Positions 52,594 through 64,000 of a DNA stretch of 64,000 nucleotides are shown here, piece by piece. The notes under the pieces were generated by a model that worked only from the letters and a program-made list of their open reading frames with translations, was not told the DNA's origin and did no database searches. How positions within the stretch are numbered: the first letter of the stretch is position 1; each line of letters opens with the position of its first letter. The position numbers and the translations under genes are program-made. This DNA is from Ephemerocybe angulata (Eukaryota; Basidiomycota; Agaricomycetes; Agaricales; Psathyrellaceae). The stretch spans positions 1 through 64,000 of the forward strand of contig JAACJK010000070.1 in assembly GCA_013368325.1 (NCBI GenBank). Direction: 5' to 3'.

Positions 52594-55500
52594 CTATGAC
52601 CCCCTTTCCTCCGTCGCCGGCAACCCGTTCAGCACCACACCAGGACTCGTCGGCCGCACAGGCAGTGGCGCCAGCACCGGTATTCGAGGCTCCCCAGTCG
52701 CACTCAGCGGCGTTTTGGGCGGCAGCACACTTGAGGGTGAAGGGGATATCGGCGAAGTTGGGGTAGGTATGGACGCGGGGGTAGAGGCAGAGAGTGCACT
52801 CGACGTCTTGTTCTTATTCTTGTTCTTGCTCTTCTTTGGCGACGAAGTCGCCTTGGACTTGGCAGGGGAGGATGGCGCAAGCGGGCTCGAGGCTTCCACC
52901 AGGATGTCTCCTTCCGTTGACACTGACGCCACCGATATTGAGGACACCGAAGCGGACGACGGAGCCAACGACACTGCTCTCGAGCTTTCCCCAGTCACCC
53001 CCGCAGTCGAAGGCATGGACCCTACACTCGACGCCCTCACCGACCCCGACGCCCCACTCGGCTGCACACTCGCACTCCTCCCGCGCCCCGCAGCAACGCT
53101 CCGCACCACCCTCGGCCCAAACATCACACTCCCCGACGGCACGCTCGAGCTCAACGCCACCGCATCCGCGCCCGCATCCTCCGACCTCCTCTCCTTACTA
53201 GCATGCGCACCCTGCTGCACACTCAGACTCAGACTCTTGCTCAGCCCCACCCCGCCACCACCCTTCACACCCACGCCAACCTCGCTCACAAGCGAGCCCA
53301 CGCTCCCATTCAAATAAACAGCCCTCATCTCCGGCTTCAACGTCTCCTCGCTCGCCTCGGCACCCACCCTTGCCCCATCCCCCCCACGCACCCCCACCTC
53401 GCTCGCGGAGCCAAACGCACCATACACCCCCGCGCGCTCGCGCACCGCAAGCTCGTAGTAGAGCATAAACGCCGCGCTACCCTCCGCCAAGACACTCTCG
53501 ATACCGCACTCCCGCACCGAGTCGTCGCTGATCCGCAGCCACCCCGTCCCAGGCTTGTTCTCCCCGTCCTCCCAAACATACTGAGGCCCAGGCTGCGTCT
53601 CCTCTTCATCACTCTCCTTGCTATCACCTGTACCCCCCACCTTCTCCTTCCCACTCGCACTCCCGTCGCCCTCGAACCGCAGCGGGTCCACGAGCTTCGG
53701 CGGCCTCCAAACGCCCCTCGGCCTCCTTCGGTAACAAACATAATGCCCGAAACTATGCGTCCCAAAGTGACACACCACGGCACTGAGCCTGTATATCGTC
53801 CGTGTCGCCTGCTGCGCATACAGACTGGGCGTCGGCGTCGTCGAGCGTCTCGCATACCCAGGTGGTGCGGGGGGCGGCGTTGAGATCGCTGCGGTAGGCA
53901 CAGTGGAGAGGTTCCCCGAGGTCGTGTACGGCGTGAGGTCCAGCACCTCCGGAAAAACGACTCGACAGTTATTCTTGCTCGCGTACTGCCCATAATGGAT
54001 CGAGCGGTTCAGGTGCAGCGCGAGCACAGGGGGCGGGCGCGCGATCATGGCCTGCTTCGTCGACGCGGGGCTGAACACTTTCTCCATCCGCACGTCCTTC
54101 AGGTCGTCCTCGATGCGCCCCTCTTGCAGCGCCGTCTTCACGCGCGCCTCCATCTTGCGGACTTCCTTTAGGCGTTTCTTCTTGGAGCTGGAGGGCTTGG
54201 GGGCTTCTTCGAGGGTGGAGACTTCCTTTTGGAGCCGGGAGAGCGTGGCGACGACGGAGCATTTGCGGCAGATGCAGTCTTTGAGGATCTCGAGGCGGGT
54301 GTAGTCTTCTAGGCAGTCTTCCAGGCGACATGAGGACTGCGGCTAGTCAGATAAGTAGTTCCTTGGACGGAGAGTGATGTGACGCACCGCGAGTCGAGGC
54401 ACGGAGAGTTGCCAGCTATCGAACGAGAAATGCATAACCGCCTCCGTATACCCACAGATCACGCAGCTCCTCCGGTTCGCCGTCAACCCGTCGAACACGC
54501 TCTTCCCAATCTCCTTCGTGGTCTCCTCGCGCTGCGCAAACGCTCCGAAGCCGCGGTCTCGGGCGCCTTCTTTGTCGACGGCGGCGATTTCATTTCTGAG
54601 GCACTCGGAGACGACCTGGAAGAGCTCTTGGGCGTCTTGGTGCTCCCGGGAGTAGAAGAGCGAGTTGGTGCGGCCTTTGGTTTGGGCTGTGAGGACTTCG
54701 ATGATGTCGACTGGGCGGAGGGATGTGTAGGAGGACCGGGGGGTGTTTAAGTCTGGGAGTAATGGGTTAGTATCGGCGTGGACGGGGTTTAGTCATTAGA
54801 GCATGGGATGCCATTTAGGAACGATGCCGATGTGTCGACAACGTCTGCCGTCCACTCTCCAACCCGCCCATTTCCAAGCGAGCCCAAGAGCATCCAGAAC
54901 GGATGAGATTTGGGCAAGGCAGGAGGCAAATGAGCAACGGAGCTCAAATACATCACATCCCACTCATTTCTTGGCCAATCCGGACCATTTTGCGCTCGTC
55001 TTGACAGGTAAACCCGCGGGTATATGGGCAGAGTTTGGAACGGGTGGGTTAGGGGTTGGAACGTCAAAGGCGGGGGTAAACCCCTGGTGATCACTCCCGG
55101 CGTCCACTGCCGCTGGAATCTGACTCCAGTTCCGAACCTGGTCTCGCGGACGAGGGGCAGGATCGTGTTTCCGTAGAGCACTCGACATCCAAAGAATTGT
55201 AGCTCTTCTTGAGCAGCCAGAACAATCCCAAGCATGAAGGAGGCATGTGTCTAACTCGGAGCAATTGCGGGGTACTCACCGTGAAGCAGCTCCTTCAGTG
55301 TGTCCACTACAGGCGTCGGGACATCCAGCGCCTCTGCCTTTGCATGTATAGCGTCAATATGTGGTTGGAGATAGGATAAGGATGCGAGAGCCTGTTGTCG
55401 GGGTGAATGAGATACTGGCGCTAATGGGTTGATGACGAGCTGACCTGCAGCGTAGAGTTCATGAAGCAGTATGTGCCGGATATATTGACCAGCCCTGGAT

Positions 55501-55920
55501 AGTAAGCGTCGTCGTAGTCCATTCTACTCGACCCTACGTCCTCCCATTCAATTACAATCCGGTATGATAGAACTGTGACGCACCCTTGGCTATTCCGTTC
55601 ATTTGCATCTGCTCGTTCCGGGTTCGAACATTCTTTTTGATTTTCTTCCTGTCCCTCGAATGCTTCGACGTTGACCCCGACGACGTCGACGAGCTCGACG
55701 GTGTTGACCACGAGAGCCATGAAGGCAGCGAAAAGCCGACGCTCATGATGACCGTTGCGGCGAAAGCCAGGAACGCCGCAAGCCGCCTCTTGATAACGGG
55801 TGCAGCGAAGAAGGCGAGTGTTGGAACGAGAATAAGGACGATTAAGGGTGCTGTCTGCTGGAATGTATCAGTAGAGGCTAGTTCGATGACCCAGACCCGA
55901 AATTCCTCTGGAAGGTGCAT
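52594..55920 (-). CDS. membrane-anchored ubiquitin-specific protease (Ubp1/USP30-like)
   Basis: Start taken at ATG 55920 ([18 protein letters not shown]); an in-frame ATG at 56034 is possible but reads straight out of the antisense of a tRNA. Two hydrophobic segments follow ([15 protein letters not shown] and [12 protein letters not shown]), then a basic patch. The Cys box is [17 protein letters not shown] zinc-ribbon-like set of cysteines (C-V-I-C and C-I-C-R-K-C) and the His box F-G-H-Y-V-C-Y-R-R complete the protease. The C-terminus is a long Ser/Thr/Pro-rich tail ending at 52594. Membrane-anchored USP of this layout removes ubiquitin at the ER or mitochondrial surface in yeast and animals. 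One intron, 54753-55279, is 527 bases, about ten times the local norm. Confidence 0.83.
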
Positions 55921-56034
55921 GGGTGCACTGGTAGAACTTGAGTAGAGCCGTTGCAGGCGGCCCACTGACGGGAATGAGTCCGCTGCATTACGTCGTCGCC
56001 ACGTTGTGTTGCGCACCGGGCCGTCTACCTCCAT

Positions 56035-56132
56035 GGCTACCTGGCGCAATGGTAGCGCGTTCGGCTTCGACGGCTCAACGGCAATTTGCGATAGGCACCA
56101 AAAGGTTGCAGGTTCGAGTCCTGCGGTGGTCA
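56035..56132 (+). tRNA. tRNA-Arg(UCG)-like gene with a 26-base intron
   Basis: Acceptor GGCTACC with GGTGGTC, D stem GCGC/GCGC, T arm identical to the 49305 gene. Anticodon TCG at 56067-56069; intron 56071-56096. The anticodon stem TTCGG/CCAAA has one C-A mismatch, so it may be weaker or decaying. Perfect A and B boxes, and T6 at 56142-56147. The intron has little in common with that of the first gene. Confidence 0.75.
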
Positions 56133-57549
56133 TTTTGGCACTTTTTTGACGCTCACCGGCGAGTTGGCGACCGCCGACCATTCACCTCGACTAGTCTGAG
56201 GTCTCCCGTAGCCAGCTTGACGACATTTGCGCGGCTCGTTACTTAGTAAGAGCTTTCTCACCTCGACGGTCCTCGAGCGCTCGAGCGGCTGAGCCTCGAG
56301 GGAATTTAAGGTAACCGGAAGTTGGAAGTCCATGGACCATAAGCCACCGCAAGCTAGAATTGTCGTGCTCACTGCCAGGTGGAGAGAGAAAACGAGTGAT
56401 CTGAGAAAGGTATGAGCCAGGATTTATGCGTAGGAGTCAGAGACAAGCAATGAATTCGAAGGCACCGAGTTTTCTTGCGTGAAGCGAATGGTGGGACGTG
56501 CGAGACCCAACGCCCTGAGAGCTCGTCCCAGGAGCATGATACGCGAGTGAAATTCAGTGAGCATGAGGTCATCCAAGAGGAAGATTAGGAAGACGGGTCT
56601 GAGAAATCTATACGAGCTATAAGCCTCGTCGCTTTCTGTGAGACTGAGAAAAAGAGACCATCGAAACGAGGCTACAAGCACAAGGCTTGATCCTAGTTTC
56701 ATGGGCAGGCGCGGTTTTGGCCGGCGCGCAGGCCCGATGCGCCTGCGGCCTGGCGGCGAGTCAGGATGTCGATGCTTGGTCGAGATGCCACGGCCACGCG
56801 TGAGCGCCTAAGTCGTGGGCGCCTAAGACCGATCTGGCGCCCGCTCGAGGCACTGATCACCAGGATGTGGCGGACGGGCGACGAAGTTGAGGAAGATTTA
56901 AACGATTTAAACGAATATATGCGCTCTAGAGATGAGCGTTCTGAAGAAGGCGCGGTCAAGGCCCAGAGGACGCGATGCGCGTGAGAACAAACAGTCCCAA
57001 ACCCTCGGTCACGCGTGGTCGCGACCGCCGACGCGCCATGCGCCACTCAGCGCTTGTCCTGCGGCGAACAGTCACTCGTGTCGCCCGTTTCTTAGCCTAC
57101 CATTAAATTTAATCCCGCGTCACCCAAGGAGGTGTCAGGACTAGACAACAGAACACCCAGTATGAACTCGTAAAAGAACAGACTGTGTTGAATATATCTC
57201 TACAACAGAACACTAAGAGTGCATACAGGGAGTGAAAGGCTAGGAATGACAAAAAAGACCATACCTCATCATGAACTCGTATGAACAGAGTGAGGGAAAA
57301 GGAACGGATGAGACAAGCATAGATACACTATAGGAGCATTCGAGGAATGATCCGGAAGTGTGGCGAAGGATCACCGTAAAAAGGAGGCCTTGAGTTCGAT
57401 AAAGGAGTAGATAAAGGAGTAGGGCTACCATATACTCCAACAGGAGGCGGGCGAACATGCGAACTTCCAGCTCAAGATGTCGTTTATTCCTACACTAACG
57501 TTTTCTTACATCGGTCCTCTCCTCTTTCACACCTCGTATAAACGGGCGT
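56133..57549. other. intergenic
   Basis: About 1.4 kb without a convincing gene. Short frames on both strands lack motifs. A partial repeat, atgaactcgta, occurs near 57164 and 57270. Confidence 0.5.
56142..56147 (+). terminator. Pol III T-run terminator
   Basis: Six consecutive T about nine bases after the tRNA 3' end. Confidence 0.65.
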
Positions 57550-58660
57550 TTACTGGCTCGGAAGGTCGGGGACAGGGAAATCGTTCTCCATATGTTCAGT
57601 CTGGTGAAACGAAGACATCAGCACATGCCCACCCTCCTTTCTAGAACAACCACTCACATAATGCCTGAAATGAATCGTCTTCCCAACCCTATCAATTTCC
57701 TCGACCTCCTCAGCCTCCAACTCCCACTTGCTCAAATAGAGCTTCGCCAACCCCTTAATACGTTCAGCGTTTCCGCTCGCCGTAACAGCTACAACCTGCT
57801 TGGCCCTCAGCCAGAGCAGGAGCACCGCGTTTGCGTCGATGGTCTCGTTGTACTTGGCAGAAAGGCGCTCCGAGATGCGGTGGAGGATAGGCTTGAGGGG
57901 CCCGCCGGTGGGGTGACGGAGGAGGGGGGTGAGGGGTCCATAGGATGTTGTGAGAATATTGTGTTTTTCTTGAATTGCGAGTAGGGGCTCGAGGTGGGCC
58001 AAGACGTAGGGGTGGAATTCGAGCTGGGAGCGGCGATGAATCTTTAGGTCGGACAAATCTCAGAGATTCGATGGCGGACAACATACCTGGTTGACTACGG
58101 GCTTGTATCTCGCACCCTCGACGACCGCCTCGATATCCTGGGGACGGAAATTGCTAACTCCGATGCTCTTGAGCTTGCCCTCGTCCTTCAGGTCCTCGAG
58201 GATACCCCAGAACTCCTTGAGCTTGCCCTCAGGTACAACATACGGGTTGTGAATAAGGTAAAGCTCTGGCACAGTCCCGAGTCTATCCAGGGACTCCTGA
58301 ACGGACTTGCGAACCTGATCCAAAGGTACAGCTTGTGTATCCCCAGCAATGCGGCCGACTAGGAAAGATACATACGGATAGGGGCAATCTGATCAGCTCC
58401 GAGATATCGCTGGTTGAGGGGTGCTACTCACTCTTAGAGGTCACGTAGACCTCCGATCTGGGAACCTTGGACTGCGAGACTGCAATCCCGGTCTCCTCCT
58501 CGTTATTGTAGATCTGGGCAGTGTCGATGTGCCTCAACCCAGCGGCCAACGCGAGTTTGCCGCTCTCGATAGCGTCCTTCTTGGCTTGTCCGGTTCCGTT
58601 GCCCCAGGCGACCCAGGGAATGGAAGTGCCGTCGTTCAGTTTGAAGCTTGTAGTAGACAT
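57550..58660 (-). CDS. aldo/keto reductase
   Basis: ATG at 58660 (MSTTSFKLNDGTSIPWVAWG). H-I-D-T-A-Q-I-Y supplies the catalytic Asp and Tyr, V-Y-V-T-S-K the Lys, and L-Y-L-I-H-N-P the His: the standard AKR tetrad. Later come G-V-S-N-F-R-P and N-Q-(I)-E-F-H-P-Y, with the W-L-R-A-K and nucleotide-binding region near the end. A short last exon encodes T-E-H-M-E-N-D-F-P-V-P-D and stops at 57550. Length near 300 residues is typical. It reduces carbonyls with NADPH by family; substrate unknown. Divergent from the helicase gene. Confidence 0.88.
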
Positions 58661-59046
58661 GGTGGTGTAAGTTCAGTAAGAAATTAGAATGGCGAAAAGC
58701 CAGGTTTTATACCCCTCGTCTGTGAATCTGAGATCACTTGTTGCGTCATGCTCCGCCATTTGGGCGAATCCTGCCATCAGTCATCCTTGAGCTTCGACCA
58801 CCATCACCGCCCTACAGTACATTCTAGAAAAGAAACTAGACGCGTCTTATCGAATAGCAATCGACATGGCAAGGTATCCTCGTGTGCGGGACGCCATGGC
58901 GGAGTTGGGCTTTGGGCGCTTAAATTAAGCTAGCGGCTTCGGGCGGGCGGAGTAGGAAAGCTCTCTAGAACCTGCGGCTTTTCCCTAACTCTTCACATAA
59001 AAGCTTAGACCCTTTTTACACTTTCCCATTTCTGTCTCTCGCAAAC
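58661..59046. other. divergent promoter region
   Basis: Shared upstream region of the aldo/keto reductase (minus) and the DDX60-like helicase (plus). Contains the GGGCGCTTAAATT motif at 58914. No gene. Confidence 0.6.
58914..58922 (+). promoter_or_regulatory. GGGCGCTTA motif, copy 6
   Basis: Perfect 9-mer continuing AAATT, identical over 13 bases to the 43542 copy. It lies 125 bases upstream of the helicase ATG, same orientation. Confidence 0.45.
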
Positions 59047-62000
59047 ATGGATTTCGACGATTTCGACGAGCGCCCTCAGGATGTGGCAGAGACGACCAAA
59101 AACGCGTCGGGTGGTATTGAAGGGATACTAAGGGCCTTCGATAAGGCATGGTACGTCGGGAGGGGCAGAGCGTCCAGGAGGATGGACTTGTTGGGTGATT
59201 ATGCAGGAAATGAGCTGTTCCTTATCGATGGTGAGTTCTAATTGACTTTTTCTTCGACTTTTCATCTTGACACGAGCTTCAGGCGAGTCCCTCTTCCAAG
59301 CCGTACTGGATGATCCTTTGCTTGCACTTGGTCGTGAAAATGGTACGTCACGGTCGTTCCACGTGTCTCGAGCTCCATGAAGCTAATCATGTTCTGATAG
59401 ACTGCAGCTTCCAAATCCTACATGCTTACCATACCTTGGAACGAATCCTGTCCGAATACACGACCCGATCTACGAACTTCGAGATCGTTTTCTTCTATGG
59501 TACGTGAAGAGAGTCCTTCCTTCTTCATCGCCCTCGACTGATACACGTGGATTCGCAGAGAACCGACACCTCACACTCCGAACAGGCGACGACCCCTTCG
59601 TCGTCGCGTCTCGCACGTTAGCTAGGACGCTCCTGTTCAAGCACATCCTCAAGCTTAACCTCCCAGTCAACTCCTTCCGGTCTCTAGTCGATCATCGTTG
59701 GAAGGATTACGAAAACGAAAAGAAGGTGAGATCCGCGTTTGACATCTCGTGAGGCCCTGGCTAAACCTCCCCAGCCTATGTTCATCTTGATGAACGATGG
59801 CGACTTTCCAGATTTCCAAAACCCGATGTCCGCCCACCGAGTGCTTGCACAACGCAAGTTCGTATCAGACCTGCTTGGTGGCAGCATCGCCATGGCGCTG
59901 CTCAAAGGCGCAGAGTATGCAGACTCAAAGGTACGAAACACACTAGTAGCAGCCTTGCATTCCACTCACAAGAGTTCATCAGATCATCACTTTCGTATAC
60001 GAGCCTGTGCGCCAGGGAGCGGGGAGTATCTTTCCACCGTTATTCTTGCGTGCCTTGGCCACCGTTCAGAAGGACCTTGAAACCATTCTGCAGGAGGTTA
60101 TGCCAAAGGAAGCAGACCTTTTGTGCTCCCATCTCCGTGATCATGACGCCACCGTTGACATCGAGAATGCCCAGGACGAGTTCATCACATTGATATCCAA
60201 AAGGCTCTTGTCGATGGAAGTCCCGAAGTCTGCGCAGCCAATCCTAGCTTCATTAACTTTCGTCAACATTGTCCATTTTCTCCAGCTTCCTACCCTGACC
60301 GTCCAGGACCGTTCGCAGCCCTCGATCTCTATAAAAGCGTCTGCATCTCAAAACATTTGCAAGGCGTTCCTGGCACCTCTTTTCTTCGAAGCAACCCGGC
60401 TCCTTGCCACGGCCCCCTACCGCAATCTTCCATACGACTTCGACGGGCGCGTCTTCCTCACCTCCCTGGTCTACCTATCCCAAGAATCCTCGCTCGACAC
60501 GAAGGTACTGCTCGGCGAGACTCTCGCCTCCCGGGTGAGCCGTATCTGGGGCGCAGCCAGGGGCGAAGGTAACCTCACGCCAACGCTGGTCGAGCTGCCT
60601 GCCGTCGCGCCGTGGCTTGGCCGCCCAACGCTCCCTGGAGCGGTCCAGGGGCCGTCGGCCGGCCAAGAGCCCGCCGAACCCCTGCAGCTCCTCCCGTTCA
60701 CCAACTCCGTGCTGAACAAACACCTCCCTTCCGTGTCTCGCCCTAGCTCTGACCTCCCTAATACCCCAGCGTCTCCTCAAGATGGACAAGCCGCGTTCAT
60801 GCAGTTTGGCCGCGAGGGGACAATGTTCAGCGATACGAAGCATTGGCATAACCAGAAGTCGATTCTTCCGCCGCATCTTGGGGGCGATGTGAAGGAGCAG
60901 GGGGTCACGCCATGGGTTGCGAGTCGGAGGCTGAGGAAGCAGCAGCAGTTTATGTTTAATTTGCAGATGCAAGCTGCGACGATTACTGGAGCTACGGGGT
61001 CGGCGTTGAAGCAGGTAGTTATCCCACCGGCTGGGAGCAATGCGAAGGTTACGAAGGGGACGCCGGCTTTGGAGAAGGTAAGGAGTTTATCAGAATAGCG
61101 ACACTTGGAAGTGCTGACCGTGACGAGGGCTTTCAGAAACCAGTTGTTAAGCCGCCACCCAAATCGATAAAGAAGGATAAGCCTGTAAAGTTGTCGTCGA
61201 AGCAGCTCCTTTTGCAAAAGATTCAGGACCAAAAACTGGCCGAGGCGAATGATAACTCGAAAGTCTGGTGGAAGGAGAAGCTGTTGGTCCTCGAAGGTAT
61301 GAAATTGGAGGCGCGAGTACAGGAACTGGGAAATCTCCTCAGGAACAAGCGGTCGGACGAGGAGATGCTTAAGCTCGAGATGGAGTTATACCAACTGCAT
61401 TTGGAGGTCCAGCGCTGGGTCCAAGATTCCGCCCCTTCGTCATCGGAGACCAGAGACAAGTACTCGCTGTCTATCATGCGCCTAATCAAGAAAATGCTGG
61501 ATCGCAAAGTCGTCACCGCTGCGTCAAAGGAGGCCATTACAACGATTCTGATTCTATTCGGCTTCGAGCGCTACCTCGAGGGCCTCTTTGATGGCGTCCG
61601 CATTCTGGACGGCGCTTCTCCGTCGTTCAAGTTCGTCAAGCTCATGAAAACGAGGGCTGGGAAGCCGACTCCCGTGCACGAGTTCATCGCCATCAAGGAG
61701 GGTCCTATTGAATGGCAGTTGCGGATGTTTGGCGAGTATATGGATAGGAGCATGGATAGCGCATACGATCGGCGCGTTCCGTTCCACCCTGATGCGTGGC
61801 AGCGCCGAGTTCTGGACTGCATCGATGCCAACCACTCGATGCTCGTCGTTGGTATGTTCATCCCAAATAGATTGGGTGTGTAGGAGTCGCTGACACGCCC
61901 TTTTAGCCCCGACAAGTGCTGGAAAGACGTTCATCTCTTTCTACGCTATGGAACAGATCCTTCGGTCATCTGATGACGATATCCTTGTGTATGTCGCACC

Positions 62001-64000
62001 TACCAAAGCTTTGGTCACCCAAATCGCTGCGGAGATATACGCCCGGTTTAGCAAGAAGCTGGATAGTAGTGCGTACCCCTCCTTTTCGATCGCCTGGAAT
62101 ACTAAACGAGGATGTTGTTTAGAGACGTGCTGGGCAATTCATACCCGCGACTATCGCATCAACGACCCACAGAAATGTCAGATTCTGGTGACCGTCCCCG
62201 AGGTGTTGTCAATCATGTTGCTTTCGCCACCGCTTGCGACTGTTTGGACTCCGAAGATCAAAAGGTTCGCTTCAGCCTGACTCGGCATGTTTCGACCATT
62301 AACCTCCAGTATGTCGATAGGATAGTCCTCGACGAGATCCATTCCATTGGCCATCAAGAGGGAGGCTCCGTCTGGGAGCAGATTCTGCTACTCGCACCTT
62401 GCCCCATCATGTAAGCACCTGCCTGATAGCCGTCTCCGTAGAGTCCCAACTCACGCTACCTCTCAGCGGACTGTCAGCGACCATCGGTTCCCCAAAGATC
62501 TTTAACGACTGGCTCGAAGCCGTACAGACGGCGCACGGGTTCAAACACACCTTCATCAACCACCCGCACCGCTACTCTCACCTCCGCAAATTCTACTATG
62601 TCCTCGACGACGCGCCGCCGGAGTTCACCAGTCTCTCGTCACACGAAGTGACTGGCCGGGTCCGATTCGTCCACCCTGTCAGTGCGCTGGCGTTTGGAAA
62701 CGCAACGCTCCCGGACGACTTGTCAATGGAGGCCAGGGATACTCTTTCGTTGTATCGGGCTCTTGTTGATGTTTTCGGCAGAGGGAAGGGAGGGATGGAT
62801 AAAGGGGAACTGGAGAGGCTGGATCCAAACGTGTTCTTTGCTGGGCGGAAAGATTTGCTGAGGCAGAAGGATATCCTGGAATACGAGGCTGTCCTCAAGC
62901 ATGCTGTTGCAGGGCTGCTTGCCGGTGCATTGGGTGGTGAACCTCAGAGCGATACCAAGGCTTTACCGTCGTCGGAAAACCTCGCATTTGAAGTCATTTC
63001 TCGGTTGCAAGATCCTATGTTGAAAAAGCTAGGTTCTAAGCTCGACGTGATACCCGAACGAGGCCTCTTCATGGAGAACCTGATCCACATGCTTGCAGAT
63101 CTTCACGCAAAGAACGAGTTGGTGAGTCCTCAAACGCACCTCGTTGAGTTACCATTACTGAACTATATTTACCTCAGCCTGCTATCTTGTTTAATTACGA
63201 CAGGTCAGGCTGTGAAATTATAGGAAAGGCGATCAGGGAATTCCTCGACGACGCCGAGACACGATACAAGCAAACCAGCCCGTCATGGCAGCGCAAGCTT
63301 GCGCAGTGGGAGGTCTGGAAAGCGGGCGCAAAGGAACGCGAGCGTCAAGCAGCGGAGCGGCAGAAGAAGCGACGACCTGGAAAGGGGGACGGCGATGAGG
63401 CACCTGATCCCGGCGCGTCGTCGGGGACTGCGACCTGGGAACAGTCTTTCGATCCGAACCAGCCTTTGGCCGACTTTTCGTTCGTGGACCAGAAGTCGTC
63501 GTATGCGATGTCGGAGCTGGATCAAGATATACAGAAGCTGAGGTGGGGTGGTAAGGTCCCCGAATGGGCGTTTGACCTACTGCGACGTGGGATCGGTGTG
63601 CATCATTCGGGTATGAATAAGGGCTATCGGAGTCTGGTTGAGGCGTATGTTATGCAGTTGTTGTGTTTGCTTAGGCATTTTCTGACGAGATTTTCTACAG
63701 TTTGTTCAGGCGGGGCTTCCTCCGAGTTGTTGTTGCGACTGGAACGTTGGCACTGGGTATCAACGCTCCTGCAAAGACCACCGTATTCTGTGGCGATTCG
63801 CCGTATTTAACGGCTCTAGAGGTACGTCTGCACGCCCGTTTCATTACCCAAGCATTAAAATGACACTCCCTCGCAGTACCGACAATGCGCTGGTAGAGCT
63901 GGTCGTCGAGGTTTTGATCTCCTCGGGAACGTCATCTTCTACGGCTTCCCGATGGATCGAGTGCAACGACTCATGGTGTCGAAGCTTCCTCTCCTTGGTG
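59047..64000 (+). CDS. DDX60-like DExH-box helicase (3' end beyond window)
   Basis: ATG at 59047 ([19 protein letters not shown]), exon 1 to 59230, then many short exons. Long N-terminal region, then the Ski2-like helicase core: motif I A-P-T-S-A-G-K-T at about 61907, motif II D-E-I-H at 62331-62342, motif III-like G-L-S-A-T-I-G at about 62468, motif [13 protein letters not shown] and motif [12 protein letters not shown] at about 63882. The order and the large N-terminal domain match DDX60/DDX60L, which act in antiviral RNA sensing in vertebrates; fungal roles are unclear. No frame break seen. The coding sequence continues past 64000, so the C-terminal part is missing here. Confidence 0.87.

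Noticed and set aside
54789..55235. 148-codon minus-strand frame in the long protease intron
   Set aside because: No domain recognised and conservation cannot be tested here; kept only as a remark in the intron finding.
1..64000. CRISPR array, bacterial operon or viral genome
   Set aside because: No short regular spacer arrays, ribosome binding sites or polymerase/capsid motifs were seen; the exon-intron structure is fungal.

Overview
The window is nuclear DNA of a filamentous basidiomycete, most likely an agaricomycete. Genes are split by many short introns of about 50-60 nt with GT..(C/T)AG ends and CTAAC-like branch sites. Their products are typical of mushroom-forming fungi: F-box proteins, cytochrome P450s, a DUF6533 membrane protein and a KDZ-transposase-associated cysteine-cluster protein. 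There are no bacterial-style operons, CRISPR arrays or viral genomes.

Left arm (1-10.3 kb) is accessory and repeat-rich. It holds a doubtful minus-strand gene fragment, a spliced basic-region protein (1540-2398), a Pro/Gln-rich coiled-coil protein on the minus strand (2620-4351), and a six-exon intact gene (4834-8218) with a SWIM-type zinc finger and a KDZ-associated cysteine cluster. A degenerate tandem repeat lies between the last two, and an unusually regular 158-bp tandem array (8.9-9.8 kb) follows. From 10.3 to 20 kb come a septation/cytoskeleton-like coiled-coil gene, a single-exon F-box gene and two convergent P450 genes.

The middle (20.6-30.5 kb) is one very large minus-strand gene for a neurofibromin/Ira-type RasGAP with its Sec14-PH module. 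After a 2.3-kb gene-poor gap come a three-RRM RNA-binding protein (Nam8/Csx1/TIA-1 type), a second F-box-like gene, an unusual 1,242-residue low-complexity protein built from about ten copies of an RRLS-x-R-x-x-x-L-F module, and a third F-box gene.

The right arm (45-64 kb) has a tandem pair of unrecognised paralogous beta-rich proteins, two intron-containing tRNA-Arg(UCG)-like genes 6.7 kb apart, a tandem pair of DUF6533 proteins (one decayed), a membrane-anchored ubiquitin-specific protease, an aldo/keto reductase, and a DDX60-like DExH helicase that runs off the window.

The strongest unexplained signals are: (i) a 9-mer, GGGCGCTTA, present six times between genes and always in the same orientation as the downstream gene; (ii) the RRLS repeat protein; (iii) the paired two-repeat beta-rich proteins; (iv) the nucleosome-sized 158-bp array. 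Exon boundaries were read by eye from splice signals and frame; they are reliable for most conserved genes but not proven.
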